Below are positions 1 to 6,500 of a stretch of DNA of 10,311 nt, piece after piece; the stretch's first letter is position 1, and each line of letters begins with the position of its first letter. The notes below the pieces were generated by a model. The model was not told where the DNA came from. It made no database searches and saw only the letters and a program-made list of their open reading frames with translations. The DNA comes from CAYXVB01 sp964467785. Lineage in GTDB: Bacteria > Bdellovibrionota > UBA1018. A program made the position numbers and the translations under genes. The stretch lies in assembly GCA_964467785.1 (NCBI GenBank), contig CAYXVB010000130.1, positions 1 through 10,311 on the forward strand, written 5' to 3'.

Positions 1-1
1 G

Positions 2-934
2 CTGCTGCGCGTGCTCGAAGAGCGACTCATCCGCATGTACAAGCAGTCGGACGGGTATTTCTGGATCGGCGGTCCGGGCGAAGAAGCGTTCAATATTCCG
101 CTCGGCATGCAGATCAAAAAGGGACAGGGAGTCGATCACGACTACATGCACCTTCACTATCGTTCCAGCGGCATCATGACCTGTCTGGGCATGGAGCCGA
201 TCGACGCATTTCGCCAGATGAAGAACGTCGCCTCCGACCCGTTCTCCGGCGGACGCAACTTCTCCAACCATTATTCCAAGCGGGAGTGGAACGTCGTGCC
301 TGTGACGTCCACGATTGAAACTCAGTACCTCACCGCGATCGGCACCGGCATCGCTCAACGCAAGCACGGCGGCACTGGCTTGACCATCGTTAACGGCGGC
401 GACGCTGGGACGGCGGAAGGCGATTTTGCATCGTGTCTCGTTTGGGCGTCGCGTCCGGGCAATGAGCTTCCGATCCTGATCATCGTGACCAATAATAAGT
501 GGGGCATCTCCACTCCGGCTGACACACAGCATGGCGAGAAGTACATTGCTGACCGCGGCAAAGCCTTTGGCATGAAGACCATGGTCATCAATGGAAATGA
601 CGTTGAGGAATCGTGGTTCGCGCTCAAGGAAGCGATGGATTACATCCGCAGGGAGCGCAAGCCCGTGCTGATGGAAGCCCGCGTCTCCCGCATGTACGGC
701 CACAGCTCAGCCTCGGGCGCGAATTCCGTGGCTGGCGAAGCCGATCCGTTGGCGATTTTCGAGGCGCGTCTCGAATCCGCCGGCATCCTGACTCGCAAGA
801 AGATGGATCAGGTGCGCGAAGATTACACCCAGGCCATGCTCGAAGATGCTCAGAAAGTCGTCAAGGAACCGCTCCCGGATCCGTCCACGATCTACGATCA
901 CATCTACTATGGTCAGAAGGGGAGATACTGGTAA
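2..934 (+). CDS. 2-oxoacid dehydrogenase E1 component, alpha subunit (branched-chain type), 5'-truncated by window
   Basis: This is the thiamine-diphosphate-dependent E1 alpha subunit, which with E1-beta decarboxylates a 2-oxoacid and passes the acyl group to lipoyl-E2. The frame is open to the window edge, and the first visible residues (LLRVLEERLIRMYKQ) match the interior start of the family, so the true start lies upstream and the GTG at 11 is not the start. The ThDP/Mg motif runs from GGDAGTAEGDF (GD codons at 398-403) to the NN pair at 491-496. This is the usual GD-x(about 30)-NN arrangement, but with GDA where GDG is common. The YGHSSASGANS segment near 690-725 replaces the usual HSxSDD phosphorylation-loop sequence. 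The RSSGIMTCLG and FSGGRNFSNHYSKREWN segments recall 2-oxoisovalerate (BCKDH) E1-alpha more than pyruvate E1. The stop overlaps the next start by one base, implying coupled translation in one operon. Family is confident; substrate (branched-chain versus pyruvate) is inferred. Confidence 0.9.
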   Translation: MLRVLEERLIRMYKQSDGYFWIGGPGEEAFNIPLGMQIKKGQGVDHDYMHLHYRSSGIMTCLGMEPIDAFRQMKNVASDPFSGGRNFSNHYSKREWNVVPVTSTIETQYLTAIGTGIAQRKHGGTGLTIVNGGDAGTAEGDFASCLVWASRPGNELPILIIVTNNKWGISTPADTQHGEKYIADRGKAFGMKTMVINGNDVEESWFALKEAMDYIRRERKPVLMEARVSRMYGHSSASGANSVAGEADPLAIFEARLESAGILTRKKMDQVREDYTQAMLEDAQKVVKEPLPDPSTIYDHIYYGQKGRYW

Positions 935-2004
935 TGGCAAACATGGCACAGGCCATCCGCATGGCCCTTCACTATGCTGAAGAAAATCTGGGACTCACCG
1001 ACGTGTTCGGCGAGGACGTGGGTGCGCCGCTGGGCGGCGTGTTCACCGCGACCCAGGGCGTGAAGACCGCATGGAACTCTCCGCTCGACGAACGCGGCAT
1101 CATCGGTGCCGGCATGGGGCTCGCGCTCGCCGGTCAACGTTGCGTGGCTGAAATCCAGTTCGCTGATTATATTTACAATACGATCGACTTGCTCAAGCTC
1201 GCCGGCATGCAGTGCTGGGCGTCCAACGGGGACTGGAACCTTCCGCTCACCGTCATGACTCCGGTTGGCAGCGGGATCCGTGGCTCGATCTATCACTCGC
1301 ATTCGTTTGACGCGATGATGACGCATATTCCGGGTTGGAAGATCGTCATGCCGTCGAATCCGCTCGATGCGTACGGCCTTCTGATCGCCTGCCTTAAGGA
1401 GAAGGATCCGTGCATGTTCCTCAAGCCCAAGGCGCTCCTGCGCGTCCGCGGCACGCAGCAGATTCCGGGCGAGCCGTCGCTGACTCCGGAAGGCGAGAAG
1501 GAACTCAAGGATCGTATCGACGCTCCGCTCGGCGATCGCTCCAAGTGGAAGCCGCGCTGGCCCGAAGGCCTGACCGACTACACAGTCGAGATTGGCAAGG
1601 GCAAGATCGTCCGTGATGGCGAGCATGTGACCGTCGTCAGCTACGGCCGCACTCTGCCCATCTGCGCTCAGGCGGCGGATCAGCTGCGTGAAGAAGGCTT
1701 GTCTGTCGAGGTGATCGACATGCGCACGCTCTGGCCCTATGACTGGCAGATGATCTCGCAGTCCATCCTCAAGACCCGCCGCGTGGTGTACATCAATGAG
1801 GATACCGAAGTGACGAATTTCGGTGAGCATCTCCTTCGTCGTACGGTCGAGGAGTTCTTCTACCACCTTGAAGCCCGTCCGAAGCTCGTGGCCGGCGCGT
1901 TCACGCCGGGCATCGGCCTGGCCGACACGCTCGAGATGGTCTCGGCTCCTCAGCTCAATCACATTCTGGATGCGATCCGGGAAGTGGCCCGCGAGCAAGC
2001 GTAA
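934..2004 (+). CDS. 2-oxoacid dehydrogenase E1 component, beta subunit (branched-chain type)
   Basis: This is the partner subunit that completes the E1 active site with the alpha subunit. The ATG at 934 is chosen because it overlaps the alpha stop (TAATG), has an AAGGGGAG Shine-Dalgarno at 917-924, and begins with the family's usual MAQAIRMALHYA-like N-terminus. The longer upstream frame would only read through the alpha gene. The protein has 356 residues. Visible landmarks are VFGEDVG (residues about 24-30, the conserved segment that supplies the ThDP-activating Glu), GGVF, EIQFADYIY, the YHSHSFDAMMTHIPGWKIVMPS segment typical of BCKDHB-like subunits, and the C-terminal transketolase domain (VEVIDMRTLWPYD, VVYINED). 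Between the two domains there is an unusually long, charged linker of roughly 30 extra residues (about 175-225, after LLRVRGTQQIPGEP and before DYTVEIGKGK). No E2 or E3 gene follows, because a terminator lies directly downstream. They must be elsewhere. Confidence 0.92.
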   Translation: MANMAQAIRMALHYAEENLGLTDVFGEDVGAPLGGVFTATQGVKTAWNSPLDERGIIGAGMGLALAGQRCVAEIQFADYIYNTIDLLKLAGMQCWASNGDWNLPLTVMTPVGSGIRGSIYHSHSFDAMMTHIPGWKIVMPSNPLDAYGLLIACLKEKDPCMFLKPKALLRVRGTQQIPGEPSLTPEGEKELKDRIDAPLGDRSKWKPRWPEGLTDYTVEIGKGKIVRDGEHVTVVSYGRTLPICAQAADQLREEGLSVEVIDMRTLWPYDWQMISQSILKTRRVVYINEDTEVTNFGEHLLRRTVEEFFYHLEARPKLVAGAFTPGIGLADTLEMVSAPQLNHILDAIREVAREQA

Positions 2005-2063
2005 GGGGTCCTTCCGCAATGAGCGGGGACAAAAGGCTGTGACAATCAGGTAGCTTATTGAAG

Positions 2064-2096
2064 CGCCCCCGGGGAGAGATTTCCGGGGGCGTTTTT
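2064..2096 (+). terminator. Intrinsic terminator of the E1 operon
   Basis: A perfect 9-bp GC stem (CGCCCCCGG at 2064-2072 pairing with CCGGGGGCG at 2083-2091) with a 10-base loop is followed at once by TTTTTATT. It lies 60 bases after the E1-beta stop. This is a textbook Rho-independent terminator in the plus direction and separates the E1 pair from the following gene. Confidence 0.93.
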
Positions 2097-2202
2097 ATTG
2101 GCTCAGCAGGCGTCTGGCTGAGAGGTCATCAAGCGTGTCGAACCTGACACGAAGTGTTAATGATATCAACCTCTTAAATTGCCGAGGAGCTAGGCCCTAA
2201 TA

Positions 2203-2225
2203 TTACTTGAGTAAAATGGTATAAT
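2203..2225 (+). promoter_or_regulatory. Extended -10 promoter with overlapping 12-bp inverted repeat
   Basis: A perfect TATAAT at 2220-2225 is preceded by TG one base upstream (TGgTATAAT), the extended -10 arrangement that can work without a good -35. The -35 region (around 2197-2202, CTAATA) is indeed poor. Just upstream, TTACT-TG-AGTAA (2203-2214) is a perfect 5-bp-arm inverted repeat lying in the spacer, where a bound regulator would block polymerase. Transcription would start near 2232, giving a leader of about 42 bases to the ATG at 2274. The promoter call is good; the operator role is inference. Confidence 0.65.
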
Positions 2226-2273
2226 CTCCGATAGGCTAGGTGTGAAAGCTTATTTCTATTGGGGGATCTCAGC

Positions 2274-4742
2274 ATGGGGCTGAATGTGGGCATGACCCAA
2301 AAATTGGGCGTCGCGGGCGTTGTCCTCTACATCACGCTTCGAAGCGTGAATGTTTTTTCGGCGGACGCGCCGACCGCAACAGGCAGCAGTCCGGTGGTCC
2401 TGGGAGGCACCCAGAGCGTGGGCAGCCAACTGCCGTCGACCTTTGACGCGGGAATTTTCGCCAATACGGCGAACATGTTCAGCAACGTCAATGGCTGCGT
2501 GAACCTGGAAGGGCAACTCAACCAGGCCAAAGACATCATCATCAATGGGACAAAGGCGACGCAGGCCGCCGTCAATCCGAACGCCGAATGCGGCTCTTTT
2601 GACGAGATGGGCGAACTCCCGCAGGAGTGCCGCGCCTTTGGTCGAACCCAGGAGCAGATGAGTAAGAAGTTCGATGAGTGGCTCGCGCGAGCCGACAAGG
2701 TCAAGGAGACCGCGGTTTGCCGCAAAACCAAGCTCGACAGCTTGAACGCGCAGTTGAGCTGTCTTTATACCCAGGCGGGCGCGCTCAAGGCGCAGATCAA
2801 CGCGCTCAATGATTCCTACAAGAACAACATCCAGAAGATGGAGACGGATTACGCCCAGATCAAGGCGGTCGAGGAGGATCGCAATTCGCAGCTGGAGTTC
2901 CTCAATGCGCGCCTCAATGGCGACAAGGAGTCGGGGAAGAAAGGCGTACGTCAGCTCGCCGCCGAAACCAAGGAAATGATCAACAGGATGAACGCCGACA
3001 TCCAGGCGGCGAAAGAGAAGTTCACCGCGATCGACCAGGAAAAAGCCCGCGAAGAAGAGCTGACCGTCAATCGGACGATGGAGCTGACAAACGCCTGTTT
3101 CTCGGCCAAGAGCAACTCGTCGTTCCGCTGCGAGCCCAATGGCCCGCCGGTTTCGGCGCGCGACTACGTGCTTTGCCGTTTTGAGCAGAATCAAAGACTC
3201 GGCGAAAAGGGCGCGATCGAGCAGAACGCCTCAGTGGCCGCGGAGGCCAGGGCCAAGCGCGCAGCTCTCGAAAACCTGCTCAATTCCGTTCTGGGTGACT
3301 CCGCGCAGATGAACTCCGCCATGAGCCCCCCGGGTGCCAATGGGCAGCAAGGTCCCGCCATCGACAAGCCGGTCACGATCCGCAGCTACGAAGAACTGAA
3401 GAACCAGATCGGCGACAAGCTCACCTCGTACAACGGCAAGGGGCTGGACATCCAGGCCTTTGTCCTCAATCAGTACAAGGGGTGCTACACGCGGTCGAAA
3501 TCGACCGTTGTTTCGGAAAAGAGCCAGAACAACACCGCGCTCGGCCGGATGCGAAATCAGCTCAACTCCGATTCGCGCACCGCCGCCGCTTATGTCAACG
3601 GCCTGCTTGAGACTTATTCCCAACAATATAATGAGAACATCTCCGGCTTGACTGGCGCGAACCTGCCGGTCGACGCGACCAAGTGCAAGAACGCCACTCC
3701 GGAGCGGCAGGCCAACTGCCTCTCCGAGATGCAGAAGAACATGGAAGGCCTGTACAACGGCACGTCCACCAACTCGCAGATGGCCATCAAGCTCAGCGCG
3801 CGCGATCCGAATCTGCAGTCCACTCTCAACTGTACGGGGATCCAGGGTTGCTTGACCGTGCTTGAAAACGCCTTTACCGGAGTCAAAAAAGAAAAAGAAC
3901 GCGTCACCAAGTTCAAGACCGATTACGCGCTCCGTGCCAAGCAGAACGTGCAGAACTTCACATCGACCATGGCCAAGACCTTGAGCGGCCAGAGCGCCGA
4001 GCTCCGGAGCAAGCTCCAGTCGATGAACAACGTCCTCAAGCAACTCAGCCTCAAGCCGCTCCGGATCAAGGACGTGGAAAGCGAGCAGATGGAGCTGGAC
4101 GAGGAGAGCAAGCTTCCCAAGGTTCCCAAGAACGTCATGGGGCTGATCGGCGGCCAGATGAATCCCAAGATGCCGGACCTCGACGGCGATCAGTTCAAGG
4201 AAGAGCTCGACCAGGTCACCCAGGAGGGGCAGAAATTCGAGCAGAAGGTGGCCAAGGCCGCCGGCGCCCGCACTAAGCTGGAGAAAATGAAGGCCGAGTG
4301 CCAGGACGAGCTGGAAGAGAAGCGTCTCCAGGTCGCGGAAAAAGGCATCGAAAACATGGAGCGATGCTTTCAATCCAAGGATTATTGTGACCCGCTCGTC
4401 AAGAAGGACTCGAGGTACCTGAACGACATCGAGAGCGTGCGGGATCTGTTAACCACGATGGGCTCCGAGTTCAGCGATTACTCCGATCTCTCGGCCCGGT
4501 TCTCTGACGGGGTCCAGATCACGTGTCCTAAAACCGTCAAGGCCGCCGAGGCCCGCGAAGCCGCGATATCCAAAGCGGATGACAATGCCCGGGCGATGGC
4601 CAGCGCGCAGGGGAACGAGACCGGCGAGTCGGCGCCGCGTTGCGCGAGCATCGTTCAAGGCATCAAGAAAAGCCTGACGGAAGGCGGCGGCCGGCGCAAC
4701 CGGGGGGGCGAGGGCTCCAGCGAAGCGGGCCGGGCCAACTGA
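2274..4742 (+). CDS. Large secreted Cys-rich coiled-coil protein of unknown function
   Basis: I do not recognise a family. The 822-residue product starts at ATG 2274, which has GGGGGA at 2261-2266 seven bases upstream. An in-frame ATG at 2292 is an alternative and would give a more compact signal peptide. The N-terminus has a short basic stretch (MTQKLG), a hydrophobic core (VAGVVLYITL) and a likely signal-peptidase site after VNVFSA (about residue 30), so the protein is probably periplasmic or surface-exposed. The body is rich in Gln, Asn, Lys, Glu and Ala, with long helical, heptad-like stretches at roughly residues 110-260 and 540-690 (coiled coil by eye). There are 18 cysteines, all after the signal peptide and spread over the whole length. 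The even number suggests disulfides. The tail is Gly/Arg-rich (GGGRRNRGGEG). No transmembrane segment beyond the signal, no lipobox and no catalytic motif is seen. It is preceded by its own promoter and followed 37 bases later by dapF without a terminator. Confidence 0.85.
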   Translation: MGLNVGMTQKLGVAGVVLYITLRSVNVFSADAPTATGSSPVVLGGTQSVGSQLPSTFDAGIFANTANMFSNVNGCVNLEGQLNQAKDIIINGTKATQAAVNPNAECGSFDEMGELPQECRAFGRTQEQMSKKFDEWLARADKVKETAVCRKTKLDSLNAQLSCLYTQAGALKAQINALNDSYKNNIQKMETDYAQIKAVEEDRNSQLEFLNARLNGDKESGKKGVRQLAAETKEMINRMNADIQAAKEKFTAIDQEKAREEELTVNRTMELTNACFSAKSNSSFRCEPNGPPVSARDYVLCRFEQNQRLGEKGAIEQNASVAAEARAKRAALENLLNSVLGDSAQMNSAMSPPGANGQQGPAIDKPVTIRSYEELKNQIGDKLTSYNGKGLDIQAFVLNQYKGCYTRSKSTVVSEKSQNNTALGRMRNQLNSDSRTAAAYVNGLLETYSQQYNENISGLTGANLPVDATKCKNATPERQANCLSEMQKNMEGLYNGTSTNSQMAIKLSARDPNLQSTLNCTGIQGCLTVLENAFTGVKKEKERVTKFKTDYALRAKQNVQNFTSTMAKTLSGQSAELRSKLQSMNNVLKQLSLKPLRIKDVESEQMELDEESKLPKVPKNVMGLIGGQMNPKMPDLDGDQFKEELDQVTQEGQKFEQKVAKAAGARTKLEKMKAECQDELEEKRLQVAEKGIENMERCFQSKDYCDPLVKKDSRYLNDIESVRDLLTTMGSEFSDYSDLSARFSDGVQITCPKTVKAAEAREAAISKADDNARAMASAQGNETGESAPRCASIVQGIKKSLTEGGGRRNRGGEGSSEAGRAN

Positions 4743-4779
4743 CGAATCTGCCTTGCCTCAGCCGGTTTGTAACGGTTAG

Positions 4780-5601
4780 ATGGGGCACATGTCCTCAGCA
4801 CTTCCCTTCATCAAGATGCACGGCCTTGGAAACGACTTTGTCGTGGTTGAAGGCCCTGCCTGGTCGGACGCGATCCTGACTCCGGAGATGGCGCGCAAGA
4901 TTTGCGATCGTCGGTTTGGGATCGGCGCGGATCAGATCCTCTGGCTGCGGAAACCGCAGGACGCAAGCGCCGCGACCCGGATGGAGATCCTGAATGCCGA
5001 TGGCTCGACCGCTGAGATGTGCGGCAACGGCATCCGCGCGGTGGCTTTGCATCTCGCGCAGAGCGATCCGTCACGGGCGCAGGGCGAGATGAAGATCGAA
5101 ACCGCGGCCGGAATGAAGGTCGTGAGTGTTGACCGCGCCGAAGTGCGAGTCGATATGGGGCCGCCGCGGCTGGGCGCCATCGCTGGGGAGCGGCTCGAGA
5201 TCGGTGGACGTTTCGTGCATTTCAACGAAGTGAGCATGGGGAATCCTCATGCGGTCATCTTCGTGGATGACTTCGCGGCCTGGAAAACCGATCAGTGGGG
5301 CCCCTGGATGGAAAATCATCCGCGCTTTCCGCAACGCACGAACGTCGAGTTCGTCAAAGTCATCGGTCCGAACGTCATCGAAGTTCAAGTCTGGGAGCGC
5401 GGCGCGGGAGAGACGTTGGCATGTGGCACGGGCGCATGCGCCTCGGCCGTGGCGGCGCTCGCTCTCGGCAAAGTCAAAGGCCTGGTCGAAGTCCGACTTC
5501 CCGGCGGCAAGCTGGAGATCAGCTGGGATGGCGAGGGGCGCCCTGTCTTTATGAAGGGCCCCGCCGTCGAAGTATACCGTGGACAGTGGCCGCTGGGCTG
5601 A
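4780..5601 (+). CDS. dapF: Diaminopimelate epimerase
   Basis: DapF is a cofactor-independent enzyme converting LL- to meso-diaminopimelate, the precursor of lysine and of the peptide cross-link of peptidoglycan. At 273 residues it has the normal length. Family signatures are all present: KMHGLGNDFVVV at the N-terminus, RRFGIGADQIL, LNADGSTAEMCGNGIRA with the first catalytic Cys (Cys81), MGNPHAV (residues about 153-159), and ETLACGTGACASAVA with the second catalytic Cys (Cys215). The two-Cys acid/base pair is therefore intact and the enzyme should be active. The start is ATG 4780 or the in-frame ATG 4789. Neither has a convincing Shine-Dalgarno, which would fit read-through translation from the gene 37 bases upstream. 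It converges on the minus-strand gene ending at 5656. The 54 bases between hold only a tiny 4-bp hairpin at 5605-5615. Confidence 0.97.
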   Translation: MGHMSSALPFIKMHGLGNDFVVVEGPAWSDAILTPEMARKICDRRFGIGADQILWLRKPQDASAATRMEILNADGSTAEMCGNGIRAVALHLAQSDPSRAQGEMKIETAAGMKVVSVDRAEVRVDMGPPRLGAIAGERLEIGGRFVHFNEVSMGNPHAVIFVDDFAAWKTDQWGPWMENHPRFPQRTNVEFVKVIGPNVIEVQVWERGAGETLACGTGACASAVAALALGKVKGLVEVRLPGGKLEISWDGEGRPVFMKGPAVEVYRGQWPLG

Positions 5602-5655
5602 ATTGCCACAGTGGCCTTTCTTGTCGACTACGGTACCGGTGATTACGGCTTCGCA

Positions 5656-6033
5656 TTAGCTCCGGCAGGCATCGATCGCCGCTTTGTAGCACTCGTTTGA
5701 GCCTAGGTTGGTGCCGGCCCGGCAATTGTTCGCAGTGCGGTTCACGCAATCGGCATATCCCACGGGCGCATACCGACACCCCTGAACCGCGAGTTTGAAA
5801 CACTCGTTGGAGCCGAGATTCGAGCCGGCCCGGCAGTTGTTGGAAACCTGCGCGATGCACTCGGGATCCGCGGCCGGGCCGCCGCCCGTGTTGCCACCGG
5901 TGGTGCAAGTGTAGACTTCGCGGGTCACGTCGTCGGTGAGGGTGAAGGACTTGCCGCCGGCGGCAAGAGCATTTGAGGCCATCGCCACGAAAGCAAAAGT
6001 AAGAAGGGAAATGACGGTGAAAATCCGGGTCAT
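5656..6033 (-). CDS. Small secreted protein with two identical-spacing Cx7C-x10-Cx7C repeats, unknown function
   Basis: I do not recognise a family. The start at 6033 is chosen over the longer open frame (to 6192) because it gives an immediate signal peptide (MTRIF, hydrophobic core, cut after NALAA at about residue 25) and has GAGGAG at 6045-6050 upstream. The product has 125 residues, about 100 after cleavage. After a Gly-rich linker (TTGGNTGGGP) come two homologous units, residues 59-86 and 96-123. Each has the exact cysteine pattern C-x7-C-x10-C-x7-C and shares the core NNCRAG(S/T)NLGSNEC(F/Y)K. One further Cys lies at 43, making nine in all. The pattern predicts two disulfide-pinned helical hairpins, by analogy with CHCH/twin-CxnC proteins (analogy only). 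The odd ninth Cys could pair with another molecule. The location should be periplasmic or extracellular. A perfect inverted repeat lies 30 bases upstream and may control it. Confidence 0.82.
   Translation of the reverse strand: MTRIFTVISLLTFAFVAMASNALAAGGKSFTLTDDVTREVYTCTTGGNTGGGPAADPECIAQVSNNCRAGSNLGSNECFKLAVQGCRYAPVGYADCVNRTANNCRAGTNLGSNECYKAAIDACRS
5665..5859 (-). repeat. Internal duplication: two 84-bp units encoding the Cys repeats
   Basis: Unit 1 (5776-5859) and unit 2 (5665-5748) encode the two 28-residue Cys repeats. They are still alike at DNA level around the shared core (for example TGCCGGGCCGGC in both), with mostly silent differences. This points to duplication within the gene followed by selection to keep the protein core. 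Confidence 0.8.
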
Positions 6034-6062
6034 GATTAGGTCTGCTCCTCTAGAATATGGTC

Positions 6063-6084
6063 TTGCTCGAAGGCGGTCGAGCAA
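6063..6084 (-). promoter_or_regulatory. Perfect 8-bp inverted repeat upstream of the small secreted protein
   Basis: TTGCTCGA (6063-6070) and TCGAGCAA (6077-6084) are exact reverse complements separated by six bases, a 22-bp dyad. Its near edge is 30 bases upstream of the start at 6033. On the minus strand the far arm offers a TTGCTC that could serve as a -35, with weak -10 candidates at 6052-6059, so the dyad would overlap the promoter. It could be an operator or a 5'-leader stem-loop. There is no T-run, so it is not a terminator. Confidence 0.5.
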
Positions 6085-6260
6085 TTGATCCGGAGGCAAA
6101 CAGCAAGGGATGTGCCGCCACGGGAGCGATTTTATCGACGTCTGATCACCCAGAGTGCCAGAGCGACACCGATCAGGCGCAAAAACGCGCAAGTTTGCGC
6201 GCGAGCGTGGAGCACTTTTTATAGGGAATCAGAGGCCCGCGGCGGGGGGCCGGATCTGGT

Positions 6261-6286
6261 TCAGTGATCCATCTCAGTGATCCATC
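6261..6286. repeat. Exact 13-bp tandem duplication at the end of the 74-residue gene
   Basis: TCAGTGATCCATC occurs twice head to tail (6261-6273 and 6274-6286). The second copy encodes the last residues and stop (MDH-stop) of the minus-strand gene ending at 6274. The first copy is the same tail duplicated just beyond the stop, out of frame with it. The reading frame is not altered. It looks like a recent slippage duplication. Confidence 0.85.
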
Positions 6287-6498
6287 CCGGATAGGGGATT
6301 GATGTAGAGCCGGAACGTTTTGTCGCGGTGGCGGCGGATGGCGAAAACGCCGTTTTCCTTTTCCGAAGCCAGCCGATCGTAAAATACTGGATCGAGCTCG
6401 GCCACTTCCGAAACGCTTTTGCCTTCGTACTTGCCGAAGTCGATGATCACCTGGTTCTCGTCAATGATACCAGTGACCGGGCTTCCATTCGCACTCAT
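6274..6498 (-). CDS. Small protein resembling a stand-alone ExoX C-terminal-like domain
   Basis: This is a 74-residue soluble protein with no signal peptide. Its start is well fixed by an ideal AAGGAGGT at 6508-6515, nine bases ahead of the ATG, and by a sigma-70-like promoter upstream. The central segment VIIDFGKYEGKSVSEVAELD, then PVFYDRLASEKENG, resembles the short (F-G-K-Y/H-x-G-K...D-P-x-Y/F) module found at the C-terminus of ExoX-type and DNA polymerase III epsilon-like exonucleases and as small free-standing proteins. The tail (IRRHRDKTFRLYIN) is basic. The exonuclease catalytic domain itself is absent. A nucleic-acid or protein-binding role is only an inference from the module. It is transcribed away from purF. 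Its gene end carries a 13-bp tandem duplication. Gene call strong, family call moderate. Confidence 0.8.
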   Translation of the reverse strand: MSANGSPVTGIIDENQVIIDFGKYEGKSVSEVAELDPVFYDRLASEKENGVFAIRRHRDKTFRLYINPLSGMDH

Positions 6499-6500
6499 AC

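Noticed and set aside
613..933. Upstream extension of the E1-beta frame
   Set aside because: This part overlaps E1-alpha in another frame. The ATG at 934 has the Shine-Dalgarno and the family N-terminus.
913..2019. 368-residue open frame antisense to E1-beta
   Set aside because: It lies fully opposite a clear E1-beta gene and has low-complexity Arg/His/Asp-rich composition, as antisense frames of GC-rich genes do.
2256..4373. Long antisense frames (312 and 380 residues) under the 822-residue gene
   Set aside because: The plus-strand frame has a promoter, Shine-Dalgarno, signal peptide and normal composition. The antisense frames have none and are Leu/Arg/His-rich shadows.
4753..4781. Promoter for dapF (TTGCCT with TTAGAT, 17-base spacing)
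   Set aside because: The -10 would overlap the start codon and is far from consensus. Co-transcription with the upstream gene is simpler.
5583..5616. Terminator between dapF and the convergent small gene
   Set aside because: GCCA-CAG-TGGC followed by CTTTCTT and a nearby ACAGTGGCC direct repeat were considered, but a 4-bp stem and a broken T-run are too weak to call.
6034..6192. N-terminal extension of the small secreted protein to 6192
   Set aside because: It would bury a clean signal peptide behind about 53 unlikely residues. A Shine-Dalgarno precedes the start at 6033.
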